From: Paracamarosporium sp. OC-R06-R3
Taxonomy: Eukaryota; Ascomycota; Dothideomycetes; Pleosporales; Didymosphaeriaceae
Assembly: GCA_019828545.1 (NCBI GenBank)
Contig: JACVRA010000149.1
Span: forward strand, 124,001 to 188,000
Direction: 5' to 3'
Length of the DNA stretch: 64,000 nucleotides
Both the position numbers and the translations under genes were made by a program. Positions 11,487 to 23,289 of the stretch are shown here, piece by piece. The stretch's first letter is position 1, and each line of letters starts with the position of its first letter. Below the pieces are notes generated by a model that was given only the letters and a program-made list of their open reading frames with translations, was not told where the DNA came from and did not search any database.

Positions 11487-14249
11487 ATGGAGGTTGCTGG
11501 TCTTGTCGTGGGTGTGGCTGGCCTTGCCGTAGGCATAACCACTCTGGCGGGCGTTTTCGAAGACTGTATTACCCTCATGTCACACTTTGGCACTGCTAAG
11601 GCTAAAGATAAGGACTGGAAGCGGCTTGAGATGAAGTTCAACTTGCAGAGATATATACTGATGCAATGGAGCGATCGAATGGGTCTCTTCACAGAAAGCT
11701 ACGATAAGCGTCTGGATGATCTAGTTATCAGGTCGCTGGTTGAAGAAAGTATAGATTGCATCCATGACCTTCTTTCAGATAGCTCCAAACTCCAAGACCG
11801 TTACGGTGTTCGACCAGTTCAGAGTGCTGAAGAAGCTACGACCTTGTCAGCTTTGAGTAAACGAATAATGGTCCGCTTTGTCCAGTATTCTCGACGACTA
11901 CAATTAGCCGAAGCCCAGGATCACGTGCAATCGACTCTCACCACGATCAAATGGGTCGTCAAAGACAAGGTCGCTTTTGAATCTCTCATACGGGAACTTT
12001 CAGACTTCGCTACAGCCCTGGACAAGATATTGCCAGCGCAGAACGGAGATAGCACTCTCAGAACAGACCCGAAGAACGCTTCAACGGAGGCAAATGATGA
12101 TTTGGTCGAGGCTGCTGAGGAGACCATTGTCAGAGATTGTTCTGAGTTGGTTATCAACCGCCTCTGGTTCTGTTCGATCAACGATAGAGAGAAAAACATT
12201 GCGGAGACACATGCTCAAACATATGAATGGGCCATCCGTCCGCCTAGCTCAACAGTACCTTGGAGCGACTTGAACAAGTGGTTGCGGCAGGATCATGGTA
12301 TTTACTGGATCTCTGGAAAGCCTGGCAGTGGAAAGTCTACTCTAATGAAGTTCCTATCACAGAATCCTAACGCCACGAGTATGCTGAAAGAATGGGCTGG
12401 AGAACGTACATTAACCATGGCCTCTTTCTTCATATGGAATTTGGGAACCGCAGAACAGAACACGCTGCAAGGCCTCGCGCGGGGTTTACTGTACCACATC
12501 CTCAACCAAAACAAATCACTTATCCCCAAAGTACTTCCGAGGATGTTGCAAGACGCACGAAAGAGAAGCGGCCAACTAAGATTGCCATCGCAAGACGAAC
12601 TTAACGAAGCTTTCCACCGACTTGCGACCACTTCAACAGATGGGGCTTTTGCTTTCTTCATTGACGGATTAGACGAGTTTGCGAGCAACCAACGTGATGG
12701 AACTGAGTTTGTCAACAGCCTCGTCAAGAGCTCGAATGTCAAGGTGCTCCTCTCGAGCAGGCCGACCGATACCTGTGTTACAGCTTTCTCATCAAATCCG
12801 AAGCTTGCACTGCAGGACCTCACCAAGGATGACATTGCCGCATACATCCACGATACCATACGATCACATCCCTACGTGAATGGACCTAGCATCATAAATG
12901 AACAAAATCTTGATCGCCTGGTAGCAGACTTGCAAAAAAAAGCAGACGGGGTGTTTCTGTAAGTAGTGCTAGCCTGTCGCGCTGTACTTGAGGGTTTCGA
13001 AGCCAACGAGAATGCAGAGAAACTGCAGAATCGAGTCGATAAACTGCCTCCAGAATTAGAGGACCTTTTTCGCCACATACTGAGAAGGATTCCAGCCGGA
13101 TCCCTCCCGCAAACAGCCAAGATTCTGAAAGTATGTTACATGAACCATGTAATTGGATTGTCCGATTCTATCTCCCCGTTAGCGTTGGCTTGGGCTGTGC
13201 AAAATGAGTTCAAGATAAACATCCTACAAGATTACGAAGATTGGTCATCGCACGAGAGATTTAGACATTTTTCTATGCTTGAAGGTCGTCTACGGCGCCG
13301 GTGCATGGGACTTCTAGAGATTCATTCTAGCCCTGACACAAGGTGCGTCTCCTTGGAAGATCGTATGGATTGGGGAAAGGTCGATTTCATGCATCGTACA
13401 GTATTCGACTTTCTCAAAACACCAGGTGTGTGGGAGATGGATTGTTTACGAATCGATGATGAAACGTTTGATGCGGCCACTGTCCTGTCATACATGTCAG
13501 CATATCTTGTGTTCCTTGAGAGACACCGACTGGTACCGTTCAAACCTCTTTTCAATCAAGCTATTCGCTATCTTCAATATTTTGAAACACTGGCACCCTC
13601 CAACTTGCCAGGTATGCTCCGATGTGTAGCACACGGCCTGATGCATGCACGAATCGTCTCCCCTGAGGATGCCTACGAGGAATTGGAGCTGGAGGGGATC
13701 TTTGCCTTCAGAGATCATGGCCTTTCCTTGGATGACGCGGCTTTGTTGTTGGCTGTGAAGTACGGTCTGACGAGCTGTGTTCGTGGACAAAATCTGCGAG
13801 CCTTGCGAGTGAAGTACGCCAATGGCCGACATCCAACCTATCCTTTGCTGTATCATGCGATCAATACGTCAATATTAAGCTCTGACAATCGTATCAGCAA
13901 GAAACCATGTAAGGAGATAGTCAGCATGCTTCTCCAATCTGGTTGCGATCCGAACGAAGGCGTCCTATCGGAACTGGGAACGCCTTGGATAATTTGGATA
14001 CTTACCAACATTGATGATGGAATGAAGTTCCATCACTCTGAAGACTTGAAATTCCAGGATATCTTATCATTCGTCGAGATTACACTGAGCATGATTCAAG
14101 CTGGTGCGAGGACCGACGTCCCTTCGACAGAACAATTGAAGGTTGCGACTAGCATGTGGCTTGAGGATTCATGGGACTTGGAGCAGGAATCCGATAAGCA
14201 AAGATTGAAGAAATGCTGCCAAGAGATTCTTGAAGCGCTGCAGGGTTGA
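11487..14249 (+). pseudogene. HeLo-NACHT (fungal NLR-like) gene interrupted by in-frame TAA
   Basis: An intronless reading frame of 921 codons is broken once, by TAA at 12960-12962 (codon 492); the frame stays open on both sides and in register. Residues 1 to about 215 look like a HeLo domain (N-terminus MEVAGLVVGVAGLAVG), a helical membrane-active module of heterokaryon-incompatibility proteins. Then comes a NACHT NTPase with P-loop GKPGSGKST near residue 278 and Walker B AFFIDGLDEF near 390. The stop falls after KADGVFL, where the family nearly always has Trp, and the next codons continue the family pattern (LPPELEDLFRHIL). The C-terminal part has no clear WD or TPR repeats; the end is weakly ankyrin-like. 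The stop overlaps a GTAAGT donor-like string, but no downstream AG within about 100 bp restores the frame. It may be a pseudogene, a natural truncation leaving HeLo-NACHT only, or a readthrough case. Confidence 0.8.
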
Positions 14250-15500
14250 CCTTCGGACAGTTGCTGATGAGGGCAATTCTTAGAGATCTTCCGGATTGGA
14301 CTTGGACACATTAGCTGGTCAACAATGACTTCTCACGCAGGGTAGAATCATGAAGCTTTCAAAAGGTTCATGGATCAATCAAGCACGCGTCTTGTATCTT
14401 TACCCCAGAAAGCGGAGTTTTGAGATGATTCTATTGGTACATAAGGCTATTGCAGAATGGGGATTTTCGTTCGTTGTGCATCTAGATGACGAATTTGTAA
14501 CCTAAATGCATCTATTTCTTATATATCAATGTTTGATTTCATTTGAAAGTATGACATTCCCATCCTGCCAGATAGCCAATAGAAATATTGATTTACCAGT
14601 CTCGTAGACTATTAGTTCAGCAATACCTGATTGAGCATCGGTGATAAGAATATGCCATTTGAGAAGAATTTGAGCACATTGTCGTGGATTGACATTTCGA
14701 TATGTCAAAAAAGTTTTTTGGGACGGTTTAACATAGTCGTCAACATCAGGGGCCTTATTCGTAGGACAAGAAGCAAACACTCATCTACTGCCAGGGCCAA
14801 GGCGAAGGTTTAGTTCTCAAAAATGCTTTCTTGGGACAGCCTTTAGATATTTGCTTACCTTCAATGTTGAAGGACTCGCTAGATTGAGCTTGAACCCATT
14901 GGTCATTCAACAGCGACTTCTCGTGAAGAAAAAATGGATTGTCTAGCTTCCCAGAAGTCAGCATGTGTTCATACTATCCTATTCGCCTCTGTCACCTTGA
15001 ATAAAGTTTGGTTTGACATGATGCTGCCGGTTAATGGTGTCTTCCACAAATAGCTTTACAATCGTAAGGCGGTCAGAGCCTAGTCAAGTATGAGATCCAT
15101 GGTGAATCGGTACGACGACCATTAGTAGCTACCCAAGTCGATGCTAGTCCGGCATAGGATCAGTGGAGGAAGACCCACTACCACTAGCACGATCTAGGGG
15201 CTGAGTGGAGCTAAGCGCTGACGCAAGCGAGCGTTACCTTTGGAGGTGCTCAACTCCGTGTTTACATTATCTCACGAGAACTTATGCCTCCAAAGGCATG
15301 CGGATGCGCATAGTTGCGAAAGGCTGTTTTATGTGGTGCTATTTTCCGCCGATGTTGGCTGGTGTCGCCACCGTCCACTTGCCAATATCCTGGCACGGTG
15401 TCGGCGAACCGGAGGTTGTGACACTGAACGAAGGATATAATGCCACAAGCGTACTCCCTTCTTTTCCTCGCAACAACTTGAGGTAGCGAAACTCAACACA
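14250..15500. other. Intergenic region
   Basis: AT-rich for the first kilobase with no supported gene. It precedes the amine oxidase and should contain its promoter. A GATAAG hexamer occurs near 14640, which alone is too weak to call a nitrogen-control site. Confidence 0.45.
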
Positions 15501-17699
15501 ATGACTGCCGCACATCCTTTTGATCCTCTCACCCCTTCGGAGATTTCTAAGGTACGTGCCAATCTCAGCCTGACCGACATGAGAGACGCAGGCTAACAAA
15601 GACAAAAGGCGGCTAGTATTGTGCGCGCACAATATGCGGGATACGATGTGAACTTCCGAGTGATCACCCTAAAGGAGCCCCTAAAGAACGAGATGATCGC
15701 TTTTCTCGACCATGAACATCGGAAATTGCCTGCACAATGGACCCCGATACGTTGCGCGCGTGTTGAGATCACGCTCAAGGTCGCGTCCGGAGGAAACGAG
15801 CTACATGAGATTCATGTAGACCTTGACAAAAAATCCGTTGTGAAGCACCAATTACTGAAGGGGAAGCACTCTTACATCGACTCTGGTTACATGAAAGAAG
15901 TGGAGAATGCATGCATGACTGATCAAAGGGTGCAAGACGAGATAAGGAAGCTGGAACTGCCTCCTGGGGCAGCGGTCGTCGTTGAACCATGGGCGTATGC
16001 GACCGATGGACAAAATGACATGTCAAAGCGCGTTACAATGGTAAGCCTGTAACTCACTCATTGCAGCCAGGATCGCTAAGTCTGTATTAGTGTTGGTTTT
16101 ACCTTCGCCTCTTGGAGCACCAAGATGCCAATTACTATGCATACCCACTGGACATTTGCGCAGAGATCTCGGAAGAATTGAAGATTACCAAAGTCTATCG
16201 CCTTCCTTCCTCTCCAGATGAACAGATTCACAACGAGCCTCGGCCGTTCGATCGTCGCAAGATTCATCCAACCACGGCAAGTGAATACCACCCTGACTTG
16301 CGGCCGAGCCCTCGGAATTCCACAAAGCCATACCAAGTAGTTCAACCTGAAGGGCCTTCCTTCAGAGTTCGTGGAAATCAGCTGAATTGGGAGAAGTGGT
16401 CATTCCGGGTTGGCTTTAACTATAGAGAGGGATTGACGCTCCATGATATTCGTTACGATGGTCGCAGCCTCTTCTATCGTTTGTCGCTGGCTGAGATGTT
16501 CGTGCCGTATGGTGACCCTCGAGCGCCTTATCCAAGAAAGGCAGCTTTTGATTTGGGCAACGACGGCGCTGGTATCAATGCTAACAATTTGAAACTTGGG
16601 TGTGATTGCCTGGGTAAGCTTCCCGGACCCTTAGATCTGAGCAATCAACAACGAATTAACGTTATATGTAGGCACAATCAAATACTTCGATTCGTGGCAC
16701 AACACACGATCTGGCGAACCCATGAAGCTGCCCAACGTTGTCTGCTGCCACGAGCAAGATGATGGGATATTGTGGAAACATACCAACTTCCGTACCGGAC
16801 ATGCAGTGGTCGCACGATCCCGAATACTAGTGCTGCAAACTATCATTACTGTCAGCAACTACGAGTACATCTTTGCCTTCCACTTCTGCCAAGATGCATC
16901 CATATTCTACGAGGTTCGGGCCACGGGCATTCTTTCCACGGTTCCCACTAACCACGGGGAGACAACTAAGATACCTTATGGAACTACTGTGGCGCCCGGA
17001 GTTCTTGCACCATACCATCAGCATCTGTTTTGTCTTCGCATGGACCCTGCTATTGATGGCCACGAAAACTCGGTATCAATTGAGGAGTCTGAAGCAATGC
17101 CGCTTGACGAGAGCAATCCTTTCGGTGTAGGATACGTGACTAAGAACCACTACGTTGAGAAGGAAGATGGCTTTGACTTAGACTTTACCAAAGCTCGAAC
17201 ATTCAAATTTGTCAATGAGGCGAAGATCAACCCGATCACCGGCACGCCGGTCGGTTTCAAGCTTATGCCTTTCTACAGCCAGATGCTTCTATCAGACAAA
17301 AAATCTTTTCATGCAAGGCGTTCAGAGTATGGACAGCACGCAGTGTGGGTTACCAGATACAGAGACGATGAATTGTTTCCTTCAGGACGATATACAATGC
17401 AATCAATGGGTGGGGAGGGTATCGCGTCTGCCATCAAGAAACGAGCAGCCGCGGACGACCAGAGTTCTGTCAGAAATAGAGATGTGGTTGTGTGGCATAC
17501 TTTCGGCTCTACGCATAACCCGCGGATCGAGGACTGGCCTGTGATGCCTAATGAAAAGATGATGGTCGGTCTGAAACCCGTTAATTTCTTCCTTGGAAAT
17601 CCGGGTTTGGATGTTGCCCCTTCGACACAGGAGAAGAACAAGAGTGTGCTCTACACGGAAGAGGACACTGGTCCAAGTTGTTGCGCATCCAGGATATAA
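15501..17699 (+). CDS. Copper amine oxidase (primary-amine oxidase, peroxisomal type)
   Basis: Four exons (15501-15551, 15609-16040, 16091-16613, 16672-17699) give 677 residues. The enzyme oxidises primary amines to aldehydes with release of ammonia and hydrogen peroxide, using copper and a topaquinone made from its own tyrosine. The cofactor tyrosine is in SNYEY (about residue 399); the catalytic-base aspartate is in AAFDLGNDGAG (about 315), 84 residues earlier as expected. Copper ligands fit HQHLF and the histidine of STHNPRIEDWPVMP. LGCDCLG is also a family landmark. The C-terminus is Ser-Arg-Ile, a permissible PTS1-like tripeptide that fits peroxisomal location. The N-terminal MTAAHPFDPLTPSEI is typical of fungal members. 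A role in using amines as nitrogen source is inferred from the family. Confidence 0.93.
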
Positions 17700-18112
17700 G
17701 TTTCGATCTGAAAATGCACTTCCGAGACGCAGATTTCGAAAGACGGCTGCCTTGATGTTAGACGATTGAGACAAGTACAGGAACGTTTCGATTCAGTCTA
17801 GCCTGTGTGGTGACGGCAATCTGTCTGTTCGTGGTGCTGCGCATCGGCTGCCTTTCCGTCTAGATTTTGGTAACCTGGAGCATGGAGACGGAGCACGACG
17901 ACTGCGAGAAAAATAGATAAATAATAGAATACAATTCATTCGTAGTCGTAGTCGTTCATCTAGGTCCCAGACCCATCAGACTTAGACTCGCTATACTAAG
18001 CGAGCGTATCTAGATTAACAATACTCTATATTACCAGTGCATCCCATCCCCGCCCCTCTCCTTCATGGCCATAAACCCTATCATACTCTGCGTAACTGTG
18101 CATACTAAGCAT
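17700..18112. other. Convergent 3' region
   Basis: Lies between two converging genes and is AT-rich with short repeats of GTAGTC/TAGTCG near 17942-17955. It probably holds both 3' ends. No gene is seen. Confidence 0.5.
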
Positions 18113-19151
18113 CTAGTGGATGTTGCCAATCTCCATACGCTTCTTGAGACGGTAAGCGATGGCCCTCTTGCGGGTAGCGGCATCCTGAGTGAAAGCAACG
18201 GAGCCACCGAAAGGACCCGCAGCAGCACCGTTGCGGACACGGGCAACGCAGACGTTGTTGACACCAGCGACAGTAGCATCGCAGGTCATGCCAGCGGGCA
18301 TCTTGATTTGCATGTCGAACTCGGTGCTAGTAGCGAGAGAGATACCCTGGACACCCAAGCCGGGGACGTCCTTGGTAACCTCAGCCTGCTGGAAAGCCGC
18401 CTCGTCGGTTCCACCAGAAGTGCCATCGACATCGGCGGTGAAAGGACCGGCACCGTCTTGGTTGATCTATTTGCTCATTAGATCTGATGTTCAGGAGAAG
18501 TATGGGGCTGTGACGTACCTGACGGAAGGTCATGTCAACAGTGCCATCGGCGTTCGCAGTTGGCAGACCGCTCGTGGCTCCCTGACCGGCAGCGGCAGCG
18601 ACACGGGACTCTGGGGGGCCCTCAGCCTTCTGGCCACCTCCTCCGAGAAGGCCAGCAATGCCAGTGGCACCGGCACCACCAGCGCCACCGCCGCCGCCGC
18701 CGAGAAGGCCACCAAGGAGCTGCCTCTTCTTCTGATTCGCAGCGGGTGTGCCGGAGAGATCGTCTTCAACACCAGTAGCACCAGAAGCACCCTGGTTAGT
18801 AGGAGGTGCAGCAGCAGCACCACCAGTACCCATGAAGGCTGCGACCATGACGGACGCGTCGACGTTGCCGTTACCCTGAGTGCGGCCAAGAGGTCCAGTC
18901 TTGCCAGAGGCGATCTCGCGGTCACGGATGATAGCAGTATCGGCTTGGGAACCGCAACCACTGGAATGGAGTTAGCAAGGCAGTGAACGTGGTAGTTAGC
19001 GGACGTACTTAGAAGAGCAGTCACGAGGAGTGCCGTCAGCGATGGTTAGACCAGGCATCTGGACACCATTGGCGCCGTTCATGGAGACGACAACACCATG
19101 TGCAGAGGCATAGCTCGCAAGCGACGCAGCGAATATGATGGAGTAGCGCAT
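18113..19151 (-). CDS. Secreted Egh16-like (Mas1/Mas3-type) protein
   Basis: Exons on the minus strand are 19151-19009, 18960-18519 and 18466-18113, giving 312 residues. Residues 1-17 form a signal peptide ending ASA, so the mature chain would begin HGVVVSMNGANG. The conserved block TIADGTPRDCSSNGCGSQADT and the segments IRDREIASGKTGPLGRTQGNG and DMQIKMPAGMTCDA match the Egh16/Gas/Mas family, known from appressoria of plant pathogens and from saprobes. A Gly/Ala/Leu-rich stretch (about residues 128-160) separates the two conserved halves, just after KKR at 125-127, a possible Kex2 site. The only histidines visible are the first mature residue and the very last residue. The biochemical function of the family is not settled. 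Confidence 0.85.
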
Positions 19152-20301
19152 TGTGATGGAAAGTTAAGAAGTGAAGTAAATATAAGGATCAACCTGTGAA
19201 TGATAGAATGTAGAAGTGAAAGACCTCAGGCTCGCTGAAGGCGGAATTAGTAGATGAGAAGTGAGGATGTTGATGCTGGATGCTTCTTCCCGTTGTCACG
19301 ACCGTCGTCCTATTTGTATGTTCATGGTGTTCCTATGCTCATGGAAAATGCAGTGGCGATGTCCTCCCTGTTTCTTGGACTTTGACCGGATCCGCCAATT
19401 GCGGTCGTTCTCACGGTTCACCATCCTCGGTTGAAACCCTTGTTGAACATCACGGGCCGGTGTCATAGTACAATCGCAGCGCTTCTTGCCTCACAACTTG
19501 GCCTAGAAAAACTTGGCTGTGCTATAGTGTTTCCCAATCGCTTGGCCTCGATGTGTTTAGTGGCTGTGAGAGTAAAAAGGGCCTAATACAAGCCTGTGCA
19601 TAAGATTTCGGATAGCGTTTCGAAGCGTGAAGTGTTTTTGGATCTTCAGTGTGGGGTGCTTCAAGTGTTGCCAATTTTGGACTTGCCCCCTGTGTTTGTT
19701 TGAAGATAGCGCTGAATGTACAACGAGACTGAAGCCGGCACAAGACCTCGGTAAAAGGAAAACATTTTGTGTCGATAAAGTTCGTATATCGTGATTTCCT
19801 AGAGTTTTTCGTATCTAATAAGTGTGCGCCCAGTATTGCAGATCCGAAACGGAGTCAGCGATTGGAGAAAGGATGAAGCAACATGACTAGAAAACCATAA
19901 ACCATCAAACTATCCCCAACAAGCCTCTAACAAGCTACAGCCAAGACAGCTCTAACTTTATCGTGCAGTGCTTGGTAGTTTCTTGCACTTCAGCGCTTTT
20001 CACCAATCGCGGCCTTGGCATTGATTGACCATTGTTTCAACTCCGCGTTTGGAAGCGAACAACTCAAAATCTCAAACTCCCAAACTTGATAAACCTTGTT
20101 TGGAAACCACGGATTCTCGCAAGCCGAGGAAAGTCTGAATCCGGAAGTCGGTGATGGTGGGGGCTGGTGGATTTCGAGATCGGGACGTAAAAGAAACGGA
20201 GGATATTTTTGATGCGTCAGAAGAGTGAGTACAACGAGTGCCATTCGGTTAAGTCGGAAGAGCTAGTAAGGCTCACAGATGCATGCAACTCAACGTGGTA
20301 G
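19152..20301. other. Intergenic region
   Basis: Contains the promoter of the Egh16-like gene at its left edge. Frames of about 70-85 codons on the minus strand (19522-19743 and 19990-20244) show no recognisable features. No repeats or RNA genes are seen. Confidence 0.45.
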
Positions 20302-20616
20302 TTATCCTCCACCGCCCGCTCCTGCTGCTGCTCCAAGTCCTACAGCCCCGCCGGTAGCTCCTCGCGTCTGGTCTTTTACTCCGCCCATGTAGTTCATATT
20401 TGACTCCGCTGCCCAGTCTGGTGGTTGACCATATTGCTTGATCAGCGCTTTATTGATCGCTTTCTGATCGTTTCCAGTAGACTCTTTCTTATTGCGACCG
20501 GCGAAGATACTCTTACATTTCTTGAACTTCGACATTTTCTGAACCCCATCTTGATTTCTATTCGCAGATGCATTGTTGATCAACGGATGTTCTGCTGTGG
20601 TCCCTGTTGTGTGCAT
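20302..20616 (-). CDS. Small hypothetical protein
   Basis: An open frame of 104 codons from an ATG. The middle is basic and charged (MSKFKKCKSIFAGRNKK, then INKALIKQYGQPPDW), and the last 20 residues are Gly/Ala-rich. A further ATG lies about 50 bases upstream on the same strand (near 20668), so an extra 5' exon is possible, but I found no splice pair that keeps the frame. I recognise no family. The composition looks protein-like rather than random; real gene status is uncertain. Confidence 0.35.
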   Translation of the reverse strand: MHTTGTTAEHPLINNASANRNQDGVQKMSKFKKCKSIFAGRNKKESTGNDQKAINKALIKQYGQPPDWAAESNMNYMGGVKDQTRGATGGAVGLGAAAGAGGGG

Positions 20617-21099
20617 TAGCTAGTGCAAAACTACCTGACTGAGGGTGCTCTCACTTGCGGTCGTCATTCTGCCTGGCAATAATATAGCTGCAAACAACAA
20701 CTCAGTCAGTGCTTTGGTCTGCGATTTCGATTCAGAAGGAAGGGAGATAGGGCATGTTCCTGAGTTGTAGGAATGGCAATCCACTTTGCGTCATGGGGCG
20801 GTGTTCGCGATGCCGAGCATTGTAGGCTTGGAGTCTTGGTTGGTGGGCAGGTCAGGGACGACCATCGCGGAATTTTCTACGTCTGTTGGAAAATGCCGGC
20901 AATGCATTTCGAACTGTGATTTAAGATGGCAATGCAACTGCTGACGAACTAGACGTCGCGTTGGTGTTAGCAATAGGAGATACATTGTACTATGTCTCCG
21001 GATGATGCAATGCCGAGGTTCTTCTCGGAGCTATGAGTAGCTCCGGTGCCTTTTGCCTTCCCACACTTGAGTTGCACGCGTCGTCCTCCGTCTTCCACA
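20617..21099. other. Intergenic region between divergent genes
   Basis: Promoter space for the ketopantoate reductase gene on + and possibly the small gene on -. No other feature is seen. Confidence 0.45.
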
Positions 21100-22122
21100 A
21101 TGCCTACCGAAATCCTCATCGTCGGCGCCGGCGCCATTGGAGCCTTCTATGCATCGCGCCTCGCTCAAGTTCCTGACGTCCGCGTCTCCGCAATCTGCCG
21201 CTCGAACTACAAAGCTGTCAAAGCACACGGCTTCCAAGTAACGTCACCGCAGTACGGCGACTACGCTTTCACACCATCCCACACGTTCGCGAATCCCGAC
21301 GAAGCACGGAACAGTCGAATACAATGGGATTATGTTGTTGTCAGCACAAAGGCCCTGCCCGACGTTAGCGACGACTCGGCGATATTAGAAGGATTGGTTG
21401 GCGACAGGACAGCAATTGTGCTCATACAAAACGGGCTGGGCGTAGAAGACCCATACAAGAGACGATTTCCACAAGCCGGTATTTGTAGCGCTGTGACGAT
21501 TGCGAGTTGCGCGCAGACGAGCCCTGGCCACATCAAGCACAACCGTTGGACGCGGATAAACAGCGGGCCATACCTATCACATTTAGATACAGGAAGCGCA
21601 AAAGAATCCGATGCGAGAGTCGTCGAGCAGAACAATGCATTCATAGCGCTGCTGCAGGAAGGCGGTATCAAGGATGCGGAAGCGTACGACCACGCCAAGT
21701 TACAGCTTGTGCGCTGGCATAAGATCGCCATCAATGCGTCTATGAACCCATCTTCTGTGCTCGCAGGAGGTGTCTCGAATAACGCAATGTCGAACGATTC
21801 CGAACTTTCCATGCACTTAAAAGGTGTTATGGAGGAAGTATTAGATACAGCACCGAAGGTCTTGGGAAAGCCTTTCCCAAAGGAATTTGCGACGCCGGAG
21901 CGCATACTGCGGAGTACGCAGAAGAATACGAGCGGAAGTAAACCTAGTATGGCCCTGGATTGGGAACAGGGGAAGACGATGGAATTAGAAGTTATACTCG
22001 GCAACCCTATTCGAATTGCCCGGGAGAGAGGATTTGAAATGCCTAGGATGCAAACGTTGTACGCGTTGCTAAGAATGGCACAAGAAACGCGGAACAAGGC
22101 GAAGCAAAAGAGCAAATTATAA
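21100..22122 (+). CDS. Ketopantoate reductase family protein (ApbA/PanE-like)
   Basis: A single exon of 340 residues. The start is the ATG of MPTEILIVGAGAIG, giving the NADP-binding GxGxxG motif at residues 8-13. Further family marks are VVSTKALPD, the IQNGLG segment, and the C-terminal domain opening KLQLVRWHKIAINASMNP with the conserved catalytic-type lysine and asparagine. The classic enzyme reduces 2-dehydropantoate to pantoate in pantothenate synthesis. Fungi carry several paralogues whose substrates are unknown, and this member reads like such a paralogue, so only the reductase fold is claimed. It converges with the RTA1-like gene, 128 bp away. Confidence 0.85.
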   Translation: MPTEILIVGAGAIGAFYASRLAQVPDVRVSAICRSNYKAVKAHGFQVTSPQYGDYAFTPSHTFANPDEARNSRIQWDYVVVSTKALPDVSDDSAILEGLVGDRTAIVLIQNGLGVEDPYKRRFPQAGICSAVTIASCAQTSPGHIKHNRWTRINSGPYLSHLDTGSAKESDARVVEQNNAFIALLQEGGIKDAEAYDHAKLQLVRWHKIAINASMNPSSVLAGGVSNNAMSNDSELSMHLKGVMEEVLDTAPKVLGKPFPKEFATPERILRSTQKNTSGSKPSMALDWEQGKTMELEVILGNPIRIARERGFEMPRMQTLYALLRMAQETRNKAKQKSKL

Positions 22123-22250
22123 TTAAACAAGATCCTTCCCTAACTATCCCCACAACAATACTTAACGCCTGATCTATGATACCATACTTATAGAGGGAGA
22201 TAAACTCGAAACGTATGCTCACCACACAAGATTGACACGAATTAGCCGCT

Positions 22251-23289
22251 TTACGAACCACGACTTGCATCTCGAACCAGTTCCACTCCTTCTTCCAATT
22301 TATGACCCTTCTTTTTTTCCGAGCGTGAAAACCACCTCATCCAGGCTACCTGCTTGTTATCTACGTACCCGACTTCTGTAATACCATCGCCAGCCAAGTA
22401 CACATTCCTCGTAAAGAACCTTCCTGGATTCCACACATTCCACAACCCTACATTGATGAGCATAGCCACTGCCTCAAAAACATAGAAAAATGCCTCGTAC
22501 CGCAGAAGCGGGCTGAGCCTGGCAAGCTTGCTCTCATCATCCAAATCGATCTCCGTATTTCCCACATGCTCGAAGAGCCGGTATATGCAACGCACAAAAA
22601 TGAGCGTCATACTGGCATATAGCGTCATCATTGCGACCTCCACAGCATGGATCTTCAATTTCGCTGCCCTCATCCGGCGATGGAAGATCACGGCCAATAT
22701 TACAAATGTGATTATCACCAAAACCTGCAATGCAAGCGCTGCAAGCGTCAATCCCTTGCCCAGAACTTGCGTCGTCTCCTCCGAAGAGGGGTTTGAGGAT
22801 AATGAAACGCCCAATGCATTCAGTGTCTCGACCAATAGCATGATGCTTCCGAAAATTCGCAAAACTGCTTTCGGGCGGAGAGGCGAGCATTGTGGGACGT
22901 AGGCAAGGAGGCGGCCGAGAATGTGGTAGTTCGCGAGTTCGAGGAGCGGCGGGCAGATGTAGATGAAAACTTGGCTCATGATGTAGACCATGAGGTTGGT
23001 TTTGTTAGATTCGGAATAGAGGTAGGCGTCGAAGGAGTTGTAAATGCGAAGGGCGTAGCCGAGGGTGAAAGAGATGCCGCAGAGAGGGAAAAGGCCCATT
23101 AGGCGCCAGGACCTATCGCGGCTGGCATATGTCAGCGAACGCTTTGTGATGGTGAAAAGGGGACACTGACCGGCATTGGTAGATATGCGCGGCTGCTGAT
23201 AGACAATAGAAGATTGTGAAGAGGATTGGTGCGACCTTGTTGGGCGCATAGATGTAGAGGCTGAGTGGTACTGGCTGTCCGTTTGCCAT
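22251..23289 (-). CDS. RTA1-like seven-transmembrane protein
   Basis: Exons 23289-23171 and 22251-23121 (minus strand) give 329 residues; the 49-bp intron has a CGCTGAC branch site. Seven hydrophobic segments and the patterns ELANYHILGRLL, VFIYICPPLLELA, VRCIYRLFEHV and EAFFYVFEAVAMLINV match the fungal RTA1/Rsb1/Pug1 family, linked to lipid export and to tolerance of 7-aminocholesterol and azoles. The start is the ATG of MANGQPVPLSLY; upstream codons in frame begin only with a non-ATG. The tail is basic and charged. Location is likely plasma membrane. Substrate cannot be told. Confidence 0.88.

Noticed and set aside
12959..13061. An intron at GTAAGT removing the stop in the HeLo-NACHT gene
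   Set aside because: None of the AGs through 13061 gives a length divisible by three, and splicing would delete conserved residues.
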